DNA from: Clostridia bacterium 41_269
Lineage (GTDB): Bacteria; Bacillota; DTU086
Reading direction: 5' to 3'
Assembly: GCA_001508005.1 (NCBI GenBank)
Contig: LGEZ01000010.1
Location: forward strand, 1 to 64,000
DNA: 64,000 nucleotides
Position numbers and translations under genes: made by a program
Part shown: one piece after another, positions 26,214-32,819 of the stretch
Position numbering within the stretch: position 1 is the first letter of the stretch
Layout of the letters: every line of letters starts with the position of its first letter
The notes under the pieces: generated by a model
Told to the model about the DNA's origin: nothing
The model's database searches: none
Seen by the model: the letters and a program-made list of their open reading frames with translations, nothing else

Positions 26214-26554
26214 ATGAGCTACCTTCAAAAAGCAAAGGAATGGCAGGCTAAAAAAAAAAGCATGGTAATAAACCGACACGGGAAGAGCAAGCCAAAAAGG
26301 CTGCCCAGCTCCTAAAAGAACGGGGCTGGGTGGCCGTAAAATCCCATGTGCTGGGGGAAGTGGTGCTTTGGACACGGGATAAGAAGGTTGCAGTACCAGA
26401 AAGGTGGAATAATGCGGTCATTTATACCCTTGAGGAGTTACAGGCATTGGTAAATGAACCTGTACCAAATGCAGCGGAACTGAAAGGTGTACATGCAGCT
26501 AAGAAGATTTTTAACGGTAGTTTGGTTGATTTAGAAACCGAGTTGGAAAGTTAA
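26214..26554 (+). pseudogene. Small element protein, frame broken at an A10 run
   Basis: An ATG at 26214 with GGAGGGTATTTGAA starts MSYLQKAKEWQAKKK and then runs out of frame at the ten-A run 26250-26259. A second frame continues without a start as KPTREEQAKKAAQLLKERGW, then AVKSHVLGEVVLWTRDKK and ends at 26554. Changing A10 to A11 or A8 gives one protein of about 113 residues. The function is unknown; it is soluble and lies between two copies of the hairpin repeat. A sequencing error at the homopolymer is as likely as a real mutation. Confidence 0.65.
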
Positions 26555-26556
26555 CT

Positions 26557-26631
26557 TACGAATTTACGAATTACGAATTTTACGAATTCAGAGGAAAAAT
26601 TTTACTCTGAATTCGTAAAATTCGTAATTGT
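26557..26631. repeat. Hairpin repeat, copy 2
   Basis: Nearly identical to the copy at 26115-26183, including the CGAATT units and the perfect TTACGAATTCAGAG/CTCTGAATTCGTAA arms. The two copies flank the frameshifted small gene. Confidence 0.8.
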
Positions 26632-26803
26632 TTAGAAAAAAAATTTTATTCAGGTTATGGTAGGTTAGCACTTCTAAACCATGTTAGCAGGCTAAATGAT
26701 TTATAGGGGGCATTCAAAATTTTGTGCTGCTTTTCTAAAGACCGCTGCCCCTACCTTTCTTTTCGCAAAATTCCCTTTTTCATCCTTTTTATGAGGTGAT
26801 GGC

Positions 26804-27220
26804 ATGACAGCACTTCCCACCCATATAAAGCGGTTTTGCAAGGGTATTTTGCGACAGTATCCACTGATGAAAAAAGAACTGGCTGCTTTAGAGGAGGAAA
26901 GAAAGGCTGTAGCAGAAGCTGTTTCTACAGCTACATGGAAGGAACCAGCAAGGGTAAAAGCCATTGGTGATAGAACCGCTGCCCAAGCATTTAAGCTTCT
27001 AAGGTTATCTGAACAATGGCAGCAGGTGCATTTTTACGTTAAAGCCGTGGAAGATTTACTGGAATACCTTGATGAAGAAAAGAAGGAATTGGTTAAGCTG
27101 CGTTTCTTTAACAATTACCCACCCTGGAAAACAGCAGAGGAGCTAAACATGAGCGAAAGCAATGTTTACCGCTGGCAGGATGAAATTTTGACCTTACTAG
27201 CTCATAGGTTAGGGCTATGA
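26804..27220 (+). CDS. ArpU/RinA-like late-gene transcription activator
   Basis: Protein of 138 residues with a sigma-70 region-4-like helix-turn-helix at the C-terminus (DEEKKELVKLRFFNNYPPWKTAEELNMSESNVYRWQDEIL in outline). The same layout is found in the ArpU/RinA family that switches on packaging genes in Gram-positive phages. The N-terminal half is helical and charged. It precedes the terminase-small-subunit-like gene, as ArpU genes do in prophages. ATG start with ATGAGGTGATGGC. About 170 bp before it (26633-26803) hold no gene I can support. Confidence 0.72.
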   Translation: MTALPTHIKRFCKGILRQYPLMKKELAALEEERKAVAEAVSTATWKEPARVKAIGDRTAAQAFKLLRLSEQWQQVHFYVKAVEDLLEYLDEEKKELVKLRFFNNYPPWKTAEELNMSESNVYRWQDEILTLLAHRLGL

Positions 27221-27294
27221 GAAGCTTATATTTGGCTTTTAAGGCAATTCATGAGTAAAAATATTACCCGAACTTTTAAATGCCCTTAGAAGGC

Positions 27295-27411
27295 AAAATA
27301 GAGGCTTTTTGCAGGGGTAGGGGGCTTTCAATCATACCAACCCCTTAGCTCCTAGACCGGCGGGGCAGGCTTACGCAAAATTCCGCAGGTTTTGCTTAAG
27401 GGGGTATCAGC
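27295..27411 (+). other. GC-rich non-coding block before the terS-like gene; candidate packaging site
   Basis: This block stands out from AT-rich surroundings: GGGGTAGGGGG, CCCCTTAG, CTAGACCGGCGGGGC and a GCAAAA/TTTTGC inverted repeat ending at AAGGGGG, the terS-like ribosome site. In my recollection similar G-rich blocks precede terS in Firmicute phages, where cos or pac sites lie. Function is inference only. Confidence 0.4.
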
Positions 27412-27942
27412 ATGGCCAAAACGGACAAAAAAAGACAAAAGGAAGCCTTATCCATCGAGCAGCTTAATGCCATTGATTTATTGATACTTGGTAAATGCGA
27501 TAGGGAAGTTGCAGAAGCGGTTGGAGTTGCAAGGCAGACTGTAACCAGCTGGAGACTGTATAATCCCTACTTCCAAGCGGAACTTAACAGGAGAAGGAAA
27601 GAGGTATGGGGTGCAGCGGTGGATAAGTTTAGAAGCCTTCTCTTAAAGGCATTGGATACTGTTGAGAAGGCAGTTGAAGAAGGAGACGCAAAAGTGGCAA
27701 TTGAAGTCCTGCGGATGGCGGGAATGGACATGACGAAAGGAGGAAGCACCTTAGGGAGTTACCTTATTGGTGCTGATGACCCAGAACAGATACTGGAGGA
27801 AATAACAGAAAAGAAAGCCAGGGAAGAAAGGCTTAGGGTGTTTCCACCACCTACTGATTGGGAAAAGAAAAAGACCTTGCATGAACTTGAGGAACTGGCA
27901 AGAAAGCTTGAAGGGATTACCAAAGCAGATAAGGGAACATAG
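27412..27942 (+). CDS. Terminase-small-subunit-like DNA-binding protein
   Basis: Protein of 176 residues. The N-terminal helix-turn-helix (LSIEQLNAIDLLILGKCDREVAEAVGVARQTVTSWR in outline) is the phBC6A51-type found in small terminase subunits of Firmicute phages. A helical middle (about 55-105) could form the oligomer, and the charged C-terminal tail has another coiled helix. No large terminase follows, so if functional it would redirect a helper phage's motor, as TerS of satellites does. ATG start after AAGGGGGTATCAGC. Confidence 0.7.
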   Translation: MAKTDKKRQKEALSIEQLNAIDLLILGKCDREVAEAVGVARQTVTSWRLYNPYFQAELNRRRKEVWGAAVDKFRSLLLKALDTVEKAVEEGDAKVAIEVLRMAGMDMTKGGSTLGSYLIGADDPEQILEEITEKKAREERLRVFPPPTDWEKKKTLHELEELARKLEGITKADKGT

Positions 27943-27956
27943 CGGAACAAAAAATA

Positions 27957-27984
27957 CCCCCCTGCTTCAAAGGAGGGTTTTTCA
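27957..27984 (+). terminator. Terminator after the terS-like gene
   Basis: CCCCCCT/AGGAGGG stem with one mismatch and TTTTT following. Confidence 0.65.
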
Positions 27985-28010
27985 CAAGACCGCAGCAGCT
28001 GCCTTCAAAA

Positions 28011-28044
28011 AACCCCCAGACCAATGCCTTGCATGACGGGGGTT
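28011..28044. repeat. Inverted repeat, possible second terminator
   Basis: AACCCCC (28011-28017) pairs with GGGGGTT (28038-28044) across a 20-nt loop. No strong T run follows on the + strand. Confidence 0.45.
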
Positions 28045-28116
28045 GTTAAGTTTTGTTAAGGTGCAAATGCTGAATGTGATGTAAAAAAAAAGCCTTTTAA
28101 AAAAATAGGGAAAATA

Positions 28117-28217
28117 TCGTCATTACCGTCATTATCGTCATACCCGTTGAGTATCAACGGTTTCAGAATGACGATATTTAATTTTTAATCGTCATAGTAT
28201 CGTCATTATCGTCATTG
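28117..28217. repeat. Iteron-like array of a 9-bp TCGTCATTA unit
   Basis: Six direct copies (starting 28117, 28126, 28135, 28189, 28200, 28209) and one inverted copy (28167-28175) of TCGTCATTA, with variants in the first and last bases. A perfect hairpin CCGTTGA/TCAACGG (28144-28160) lies between the two groups. Several copies abut at exactly 9-bp spacing. The array adjoins the 3' end of the integrase gene. It could be a replication origin for the primase or a set of arm sites for the integrase. Confidence 0.8.
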
Positions 28218-28221
28218 GTTT

Positions 28222-29157
28222 TTACTTTATCCTCCTACTTGCCCGTTTACCCATCTGAGCCAGCTTATTAACCGGACTGGCTTTTTCGTGGGCTTTTTTA
28301 ATGTCATCATGTAGGTAGCGAATGTATCTTTTGGTCATGCTTAAATCCTGGTGCCCCAGTATTCTCTGCAGTGCGAACGGGTCATTGGCTTCTTTAAGAA
28401 ATTCAATGGCAAAGCTGTGGCGTAATCCGTAGGGTGTAACCTTAACCCCTGCTTTTTTGCAGTATTTTCTCAGTCTTGCTGCCCAGATGTGGCGGTTTAA
28501 TGGCCTTGCATTTTCAGTAGCAAAAAGCGGTACATCTTCTCCCCACCATGCAGGCCTTACCTTCAGGAACTTCGTCAAAGCCTGGGTAGTGATTGGCGAA
28601 AGCACTAAAGTGCGTCCCACACGTGTTTTAGCTGCTTCCTGGCGTATATATAATTCCCTGGCTTCAAGGTTTAAGTCGCTTACCCTCACTTGGAACAATT
28701 CACCCGGCCTTGCTCCTGTGTCTATTTGTGTTAAAAGAAGGCAGTAGTCCCTTAACCCAGCATAGCTTCGCTTATCAGGCTGCTGTAGAAGCTTCTTTAC
28801 GGCCTCCAGGGGAACATGTCTTATTTTGTTCAAATCTTCCTTGGCTTTTCTTATATCCTGGGCTGGGTTGTTAGGCAGATAACCTTCTTTTACACACCAG
28901 TTAAAAAAGGCTTTAATGTAGCGGAGGCGAACGTTGCGGTACCCAGGGGAAGAAGGCTGGCTGAAGTATCGAATGACGGCTTTGCGTAATGCTTCATAAG
29001 TTGTACCTTGGCAGGTCTCCAGGAACCTACCGACATGACGGCGGTAGTCGTTCAAGGTGCATTGTGCTAATCCGTCTGCTTCTCTTGCAAGGAGGAACTC
29101 TTCCAGGGCTAAGGATAAATCAGGCAACCTGGTATTGAGTTTTGCAATTTTCTTCAT
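28222..29157 (-). CDS. int: Tyrosine recombinase/integrase of the element
   Basis: Site-specific recombinase of 311 residues acting on the tRNA-Leu(TAA) att site. N-terminal SAM-like DNA-binding domain (about 15-95, LEEFLLAREADGLAQCTLNDYRR in outline) and a catalytic domain with the first Arg in TGARPGELFQV, the HxxR-type box YGLRHSFAIEF and LGHQDLSMTKRYIRYL with the nucleophile Tyr. ATG start; its Shine-Dalgarno sequence lies in a hairpin (29167-29199). The gene is convergent with the terS-like gene, and its 5' end faces the intact tRNA copy. Confidence 0.92.
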   Translation of the reverse strand: MKKIAKLNTRLPDLSLALEEFLLAREADGLAQCTLNDYRRHVGRFLETCQGTTYEALRKAVIRYFSQPSSPGYRNVRLRYIKAFFNWCVKEGYLPNNPAQDIRKAKEDLNKIRHVPLEAVKKLLQQPDKRSYAGLRDYCLLLTQIDTGARPGELFQVRVSDLNLEARELYIRQEAAKTRVGRTLVLSPITTQALTKFLKVRPAWWGEDVPLFATENARPLNRHIWAARLRKYCKKAGVKVTPYGLRHSFAIEFLKEANDPFALQRILGHQDLSMTKRYIRYLHDDIKKAHEKASPVNKLAQMGKRASRRIK

Positions 29158-29166
29158 AAAAAACTA

Positions 29167-29199
29167 CCCCCTCAGGAGCACTGGATTTTTCTGAGGGGG
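29167..29199 (-). promoter_or_regulatory. Hairpin covering the integrase ribosome-binding site
   Basis: Perfect 9-bp inverted repeat, CCCCCTCAG with CTGAGGGGG, loop 15 nt. Read on the minus strand its second arm contains the integrase Shine-Dalgarno sequence (GAGGGGG) nine bases before the ATG, so folding would block translation. It may limit read-through from the tRNA cluster. Confidence 0.6.
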
Positions 29200-29239
29200 G
29201 CTAATCCGTTTAAAATCTCTTAAACCTTGATTTTCTAGG

Positions 29240-29316
29240 TGGTGCCCGAGGCCGGATTTGAACCGGCACGTCCTAAGGAGGACCCGGGATTTTAAGTCCC
29301 GTGCGTCTGCCAAATT
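29240..29316. repeat. Right attachment site of the integrative element (att within intact tRNA)
   Basis: Identical over 77 bp to 21363-21439. It is the part of tRNA-Leu(TAA) supplied by the element, which restores a full gene. Confidence 0.93.
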
Positions 29317-29329
29317 CCGCCACTCGGGC
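29240..29329 (-). tRNA. tRNA-Leu (anticodon TAA)
   Basis: Class II tRNA with acceptor stem GCCCGAG/CTCGGGC, long variable arm and encoded CCA. Anticodon loop CTTAAAA gives TAA, decoding UUA. Last gene of the minus-strand cluster Val-Asp-Phe-Gly-Cys-Leu and the target of the element. Confidence 0.96.
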
Positions 29330-29385
29330 AATTTTTATTTTCTTTTGGTTTGCATAAATTAAAAGACTGCCGCAGAGCAGCCTTT

Positions 29386-29461
29386 TGGAGGCGACGGGCG
29401 GATTTGAACCGCCGCATCGGGGATTTGCAGTCCCCTGCCTTAGCCACTTGGCTACGTCGCC
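29386..29461 (-). tRNA. tRNA-Cys (anticodon GCA)
   Basis: Acceptor stem GGCGACG/CGTCGCC, anticodon loop CTGCAAA, discriminator U73 as expected for Cys, encoded CCA. Confidence 0.95.
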
Positions 29462-29469
29462 AAAAAAAA

Positions 29470-29544
29470 TGGAGCGGGAAACGGGATTCGAACCCGCGAC
29501 TTCGACCTTGGCAAGGTCGCACTCTACCACTGAGTTATTCCCGC
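29470..29544 (-). tRNA. tRNA-Gly (anticodon GCC)
   Basis: Starts GCGGGAATAACTCAG on the minus strand; anticodon loop TTGCCAA; encoded CCA. Confidence 0.95.
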
Positions 29545-29547
29545 ATG

Positions 29548-29623
<76 letters not shown>

Positions 29624-29627
29624 ATAG

Positions 29628-29704
29628 TGGCGGAGCTGACGGGAGTCGAACCCGCGATCTCCGGCGTGACAGGCCGGCATGTTAGACCACTACACCACAG
29701 CTCC
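29628..29704 (-). tRNA. tRNA-Asp (anticodon GTC)
   Basis: Starts GGAGCTGTGGTGTAG on the minus strand; anticodon loop CTGTCAC; discriminator G73 as in tRNA-Asp; encoded CCA. Confidence 0.95.
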
Positions 29705-29707
29705 TTA

Positions 29708-29784
<77 letters not shown>

Positions 29785-29945
29785 GAGCTCCTGGCACGAC
29801 ATTAGTATAAAGGAGAAACCTTAAAAAGTCAAGGGTAATTTAGTGCTTATTGGCTTCTCTCTTAACTGGACACAGTAATTATAACATGGTAAAAATAAAA
29901 CAGTCAAATTTTTATTTTAAATAATTTAGACTAAAAAGATGTCGT

Positions 29946-30713
29946 TTAGTTAGCTGCTGCACCTTCTTTTTTATAAAGCTTTATAAAATCGAAAATAAAT
30001 TTTAGTTCTTTTTCATTACAGTTGGATATTAATCTTAGTACCGATTGGACTTTTTCATCGCACAACAGCATTTTAAGGTCTGGGCTCATTTGTTCTATAA
30101 ACTGCTCTAAACAGAAATCATCATCATTTATGATAAAGTAGCAAGGGGAGACGCCCAGTTCCTTTGCGATTTTTTCTATTGTTTGTAATGAAGGCTGAAC
30201 CCTTCCTTGTTCAATTTGCCCAATAAGCCCTGCAGAGACGCCGGCTCCCTTTGCCAATTCTGCTTGGGTAATGCCCTGTTCCTCTCTGAGTTTTTTCAGC
30301 TTTTTCCCCAATCCCGTGGGTTCATTTAAAATTTTTCCTAATGGTATATCTAAAACTTCAGATATTTTTTTTAAAGTTTTTATAGAGGGCTTAACATTTC
30401 CCCTTTCAATTTCACTTAAATACGAAGAAGAAATTTCCAATTTTTGGGCCAGCTCTGTAAGAGTTAAACCTTTTTTATTTCTTATCAACCTCAGCTTTGT
30501 TCCTAAATTGATATCCTGAGCTTCTAAAAGCTGACTTTTATCTATATTTAAGGCTTCTGCGATTTTTTGAATTGTTTTAAGGGATGGATTTGTTAAGCCC
30601 TGTTCAATTTCACTCATGTAGGAAACGGAAATATCTGCCTTCTTCGCGAACTGGGAAAGAGTATAACCCCTTTCTTCTCTAAGCTTTCGTATTTTTGCGC
30701 CATCTACTTTCAT
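29946..30713 (-). CDS. Regulator with three tandem XRE helix-turn-helix domains
   Basis: Protein of 255 residues made of three consecutive XRE domains (about 6-60, 71-125 and 136-190), each with the pattern KLRxxRGxTLxxxAxxxxISxSYxSEIExG. A 65-residue helical C-terminal region follows (EQFIEQMSPDLKMLLCDEK). Triple HTH architecture is unusual; it suggests binding to a long or repeated operator, or duplication of a single domain. ATG start with GGGGGTAC upstream. It lies 76 bp downstream of the Mrr-like gene on the same strand and may control it. Confidence 0.85.
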   Translation of the reverse strand: MKVDGAKIRKLREERGYTLSQFAKKADISVSYMSEIEQGLTNPSLKTIQKIAEALNIDKSQLLEAQDINLGTKLRLIRNKKGLTLTELAQKLEISSSYLSEIERGNVKPSIKTLKKISEVLDIPLGKILNEPTGLGKKLKKLREEQGITQAELAKGAGVSAGLIGQIEQGRVQPSLQTIEKIAKELGVSPCYFIINDDDFCLEQFIEQMSPDLKMLLCDEKVQSVLRLISNCNEKELKFIFDFIKLYKKEGAAAN

Positions 30714-30789
30714 TTAGTACCCCCAAGAATTTCAGTATTTATAGTAAAACTATTATTTAGGTAAAGTATAAGTTGTTTTTTTGCCATTG

Positions 30790-31812
30790 TCAATTGTTTA
30801 TTTTAAGGGTACTAATTTCCAATATGTTTTCTTTAATTCTCGTGTATAGATAATAGGAACCAAAACCCAGAGATATATTAATTGCAGCTAAATAAAAGTA
30901 GATTTTTAAGAGCCAATAGGTTAGCCAATTCTGCATTAGAAAGCTTAATATTGTTAAATATACTGCTGCTAAGAAAAATGATTTTACCAGTTTTTTGTAC
31001 CGGAGTTCTTTTTTCCTCAGAGATAGTAGTTTGTTTTTTTTATTTTCCTGCAGTTCAATTTCTTTAATTTCATTTGTCGTTGGACATATTTTGTGTTTAG
31101 AAAGTTTTACCCATTCCAATAATTTTGTTTTGTCTGCCAAAATAATTTTAATCCCTTTATCATTGATGGAATGAGCGTAATCTATTGCCCAATCTGAAAA
31201 AGAAGAAGTGGTAATAAAAATACCCTGTCTAATTCCTACACTTTTTATTGCAGTAGCAAATACTTTTAGTTCTTCTTGACTTATTTCTTTTTTTTCGTCA
31301 TATTTTCTGCAGTTTACTGCTATGGGAGCATTATTATAAATGCCGATAATATCTATATTTTTTGAGTTTAAACTGTTATTAATCTGCATTTTTGAAAAAC
31401 CTTTGATGCCATTTAATATCTGGGTGATAAAAATTTTAAATTCTCCATTAAGATCCATTTTCATGATTTTATTAAAAATGTATTTTTTAGCAGTTACTTG
31501 CATCCTCTTTTCATTAATTATTTCTCTTTGTTTTTTTTCTTTGTTTGACAATAACCAGTGAAATACTAAAGCGGACAGCAGTGAGAAAATTATGGATGGG
31601 TATAAATCAAAATATCTAGCCCAAAGGGAGAGAAACAAAAAAAAGAATAAAAGTCTTAAGGAAACAAAATCCATTGCTTTAGCAAGTCTTCCTCTTTGAT
31701 CAAGGGCTTTAGGATTAAAACCGCTGTTATCATCATTACTTATTATGATTTCAAAAACGTTTAATAATTCTTGCCAAATGAATTTGACGACTTTCAAGCC
31801 TCTTATTTCCAT
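30790..31812 (-). CDS. Membrane-anchored Mrr-like restriction endonuclease-fold protein
   Basis: Protein of 340 residues. Two N-terminal membrane helices (about 45-90), a soluble Mrr-type domain (about 115-250) and two C-terminal helices (about 275-325). The Mrr core is recognisable (NIDIIGIYNNAPIAVNCRKY, then GIRQGIFITTSSFSDWAIDYA and IILADKTKLLEWV). The catalytic Asp is present, but the usual QxK reads NCR, so nuclease activity is doubtful. ATG at 31812 is chosen because GAAGGGGTG is well spaced; an ATG 18 bp upstream is in frame. A defence or nucleic-acid-sensing role is inference. Confidence 0.75.
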   Translation of the reverse strand: MEIRGLKVVKFIWQELLNVFEIIISNDDNSGFNPKALDQRGRLAKAMDFVSLRLLFFFLFLSLWARYFDLYPSIIFSLLSALVFHWLLSNKEKKQREIINEKRMQVTAKKYIFNKIMKMDLNGEFKIFITQILNGIKGFSKMQINNSLNSKNIDIIGIYNNAPIAVNCRKYDEKKEISQEELKVFATAIKSVGIRQGIFITTSSFSDWAIDYAHSINDKGIKIILADKTKLLEWVKLSKHKICPTTNEIKEIELQENKKNKLLSLRKKELRYKKLVKSFFLAAVYLTILSFLMQNWLTYWLLKIYFYLAAINISLGFGSYYLYTRIKENILEISTLKINN

Positions 31813-31948
31813 TTTTATACACCCCTTCATTTAAAAAAGTATGTGCTTTTATTGTTTTTTTTAAAATTGCCTGTTTGAGAAAACAGAAAAGATATTAAAA
31901 CTAAATTGTCAATGTTCTATAAAATATTAAAAATATATTTATTAAAGG

Positions 31949-31977
31949 TTGACAGCTTTAAATGGGAATGCTACTTT
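31949..31977 (+). promoter_or_regulatory. Probable promoter of the isochorismatase/MFS operon
   Basis: TTGACA, 17 bp, TACTTT. The remaining 31813-32136 gap is AT-rich; I see no gene in it, only a long leader of about 150 nt. Confidence 0.55.
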
Positions 31978-32136
31978 AAAATTAAAGGACTAACCATTAT
32001 ACAAATAAACCATATTACCATTTCAGGCCAAAAAAATATTTCAAAGACAGCAAGGGGGGGATGAATTTTTAAGTTGATTTTTTGAAGGTTAAGATTTTAG
32101 AAAACTTAAAACTAAACTATGGGGAGGTATTGATGT

Positions 32137-32760
32137 ATGGGTAAAACAGCTCTTTTAATTGTTGACATGCAGAACGATTTCTGCTTGCCTGGGGCACCTT
32201 TTGAGGTAACAGGGGCAATGAAGGTAGCTGAAAAAATTAAAGAGGTTTTGGAAGCATGCCGTAAGCATGGGCTTCCTATAGTTCATGTTATAAGGTACTA
32301 CAGACCAGATGGAAGCGATGTAGAAATTACAAGGTATGAAGCATTTAAAAAGGCCGGAGGAGCATTAATTGAAGGAACTAAAGGAGCGGAAATTGTAGAT
32401 ATCCTTAAGCCCAAAGAAGGAGAGTATGTAATTATAAAGCAAAGATGGAGTGCATTTTTCCAAACTGAGCTGGATGTTCTGCTCAAGCGCCTTGGAGTTG
32501 ATCAGGTGGTAGTTACAGGTGTCCAAACACCAAACTGCATAAGAGGAACCGTATGGGATGCCAATTCTCTAGATTATGAAGTTGTAGTGCTAACTGATGC
32601 CACAGGGGCAAAAACACAAGAAGTGCATGAAGCTAACCTCTATGATATGAAAAATATTGGAGTTAAGTTAATGACAGCAGAAGAGTTTATCAATACGCTG
32701 CCTAATCCGCCTAAAGATAATCTTATTGCTAAGATTCGCAAGGATATAGAAGGGAAGTAA
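32137..32760 (+). CDS. Isochorismatase-family cysteine hydrolase
   Basis: Cytosolic amidohydrolase-like enzyme of 207 residues. The catalytic triad of the family is visible: Asp in VDMQNDFCLPG, Lys in IIKQRWSAFF and Cys in VVTGVQTPNCIRGT. Relatives include nicotinamidase, N-carbamoylsarcosine amidase and ureidoacrylate hydrolase; the substrate cannot be told. It is paired with an MFS transporter 59 bp downstream, which suggests catabolism of an imported amide or carbamoyl compound. ATG start with GGGGAGGTATTGATGT. Confidence 0.88.
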   Translation: MGKTALLIVDMQNDFCLPGAPFEVTGAMKVAEKIKEVLEACRKHGLPIVHVIRYYRPDGSDVEITRYEAFKKAGGALIEGTKGAEIVDILKPKEGEYVIIKQRWSAFFQTELDVLLKRLGVDQVVVTGVQTPNCIRGTVWDANSLDYEVVVLTDATGAKTQEVHEANLYDMKNIGVKLMTAEEFINTLPNPPKDNLIAKIRKDIEGK

Positions 32761-32819
32761 ATAAGCACAAGATTTAAGTAAAAGAATTACCCTTTATTTG
32801 CTTAAAAGGGGGGATAAAG

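Larger units (their letters stand above)
21363..29316. mobile_element. 7.9-kb integrative element in tRNA-Leu(TAA), satellite-like
   Basis: Bounded by 77-bp direct repeats from the tRNA gene. From left to right: a 587-residue zinc-finger protein (minus strand), XRE regulator, small protein, primase-polymerase/helicase, small frameshifted gene, ArpU-like activator, terminase-small-subunit-like gene, iteron-like repeats and a tyrosine integrase reading away from its att site. No portal, large terminase, capsid, tail, lysis or conjugation genes are present. This is like phage-inducible chromosomal islands in size and content, though a prophage shortened by deletion after terS is the main alternative. 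Confidence 0.85.

Noticed and set aside
28117-28217. CRISPR array
   Set aside because: The units are 9 bp, spacing is zero to a few bases, one copy is inverted, and no cas gene is present.
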